Source: Microglena sp. YARC
Taxonomy: Eukaryota; Chlorophyta; Chlorophyceae; Chlamydomonadales; Chlamydomonadaceae
Direction of reading: 5' to 3'
NCBI GenBank assembly: GCA_022414725.1
Contig: CM039463.1
Location: 76,513,117 to 76,577,116, forward strand
DNA: 64,000 nt
The position numbers and the translations under genes are program-made. This document shows positions 63,901-64,000 of the stretch, one piece after another (within the stretch, counting starts at the first letter, position 1; every line of letters begins with the position of its first letter). The notes under the pieces are model-generated. The model made no database searches. It was not told the DNA's origin and saw only the letters and a list, made by a program, of their open reading frames with translations.

Positions 63901-64000
63901 TTCTGATGATTGGTGTTTGGTTTGGATGATGGTATTTAGTTGCATGGTGTAAATACATGGTGAATGAGGCTGTTTTGATAACATGCTTTGGTTCTGTTTA

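Overview
The window is nuclear DNA of a eukaryote, most likely a green alga. The evidence is the set of spliceosomal introns with GT/AG borders, a plant-type tubulin cofactor A whose centre reads like the KIESEL proteins (DLKQQENVLGES), a plant/algal NDC1-type NAD(P)H:quinone dehydrogenase, and short CCCTAAA runs as in plant-type telomeres. A prasinophyte with a large, repeat-rich genome is my guess, not something shown here. Coding exons make up only about 3 percent of the window.

Layout. 1-2215 (minus): a retroelement with a TATA box, a Gag whose N-terminus copies the histone H3 tail, a CCHC zinc knuckle, and the start of a reverse transcriptase that runs off the left edge. 2370-4950: microsatellite and tRNA-derived SINEs. 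5085-8288 (plus): last two exons of a fibronectin type III protein, followed by exon copies broken by SINEs. 12301-20940 (plus): a four-exon GT31-like glycosyltransferase, 321 aa, complete. About 21100-22144: possible exons of an unrecognised gene. 22450-28000: segmental duplication, LINE 3' ends and MITEs. 28401-33248 (minus): complete four-exon TBCA gene, 115 aa. 34-42 kb: nested minisatellites. 42.0-53.2 kb: an 11-bp satellite. 54894 to beyond the right edge (plus): NDC1, with four exons visible; its first and last parts are missing.

The most unusual feature is shared by all four host genes. Introns and flanks are filled with tandem, decaying copies of the sequence that straddles the adjacent splice junction: exon 3' ends with their donor sites repeated downstream, and exon 5' starts with their acceptor sites repeated upstream, from 2 to about 15 copies each. 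I call these 'exon-edge echo arrays'. Two introns also carry direct repeats at their two ends, as expected if introns arose or grew by tandem duplication across AG|GT. The genes are functionally unrelated (galactosyl transfer, tubulin folding, quinone reduction, an FN3 protein), so the common factor is the DNA process, not a pathway.

Other recurring families: tRNA-derived SINEs ending in GGCGTTATCATTACC; hAT-like MITEs with CAGGGTAC ends and 8-bp target duplications; TA-flanked MITEs rich in ATCATATGAT palindromes; and a tandem trimer of a 0.95-kb inverted-repeat element inside an NDC1 intron. All calls come from reading the sequence; no database search was possible.
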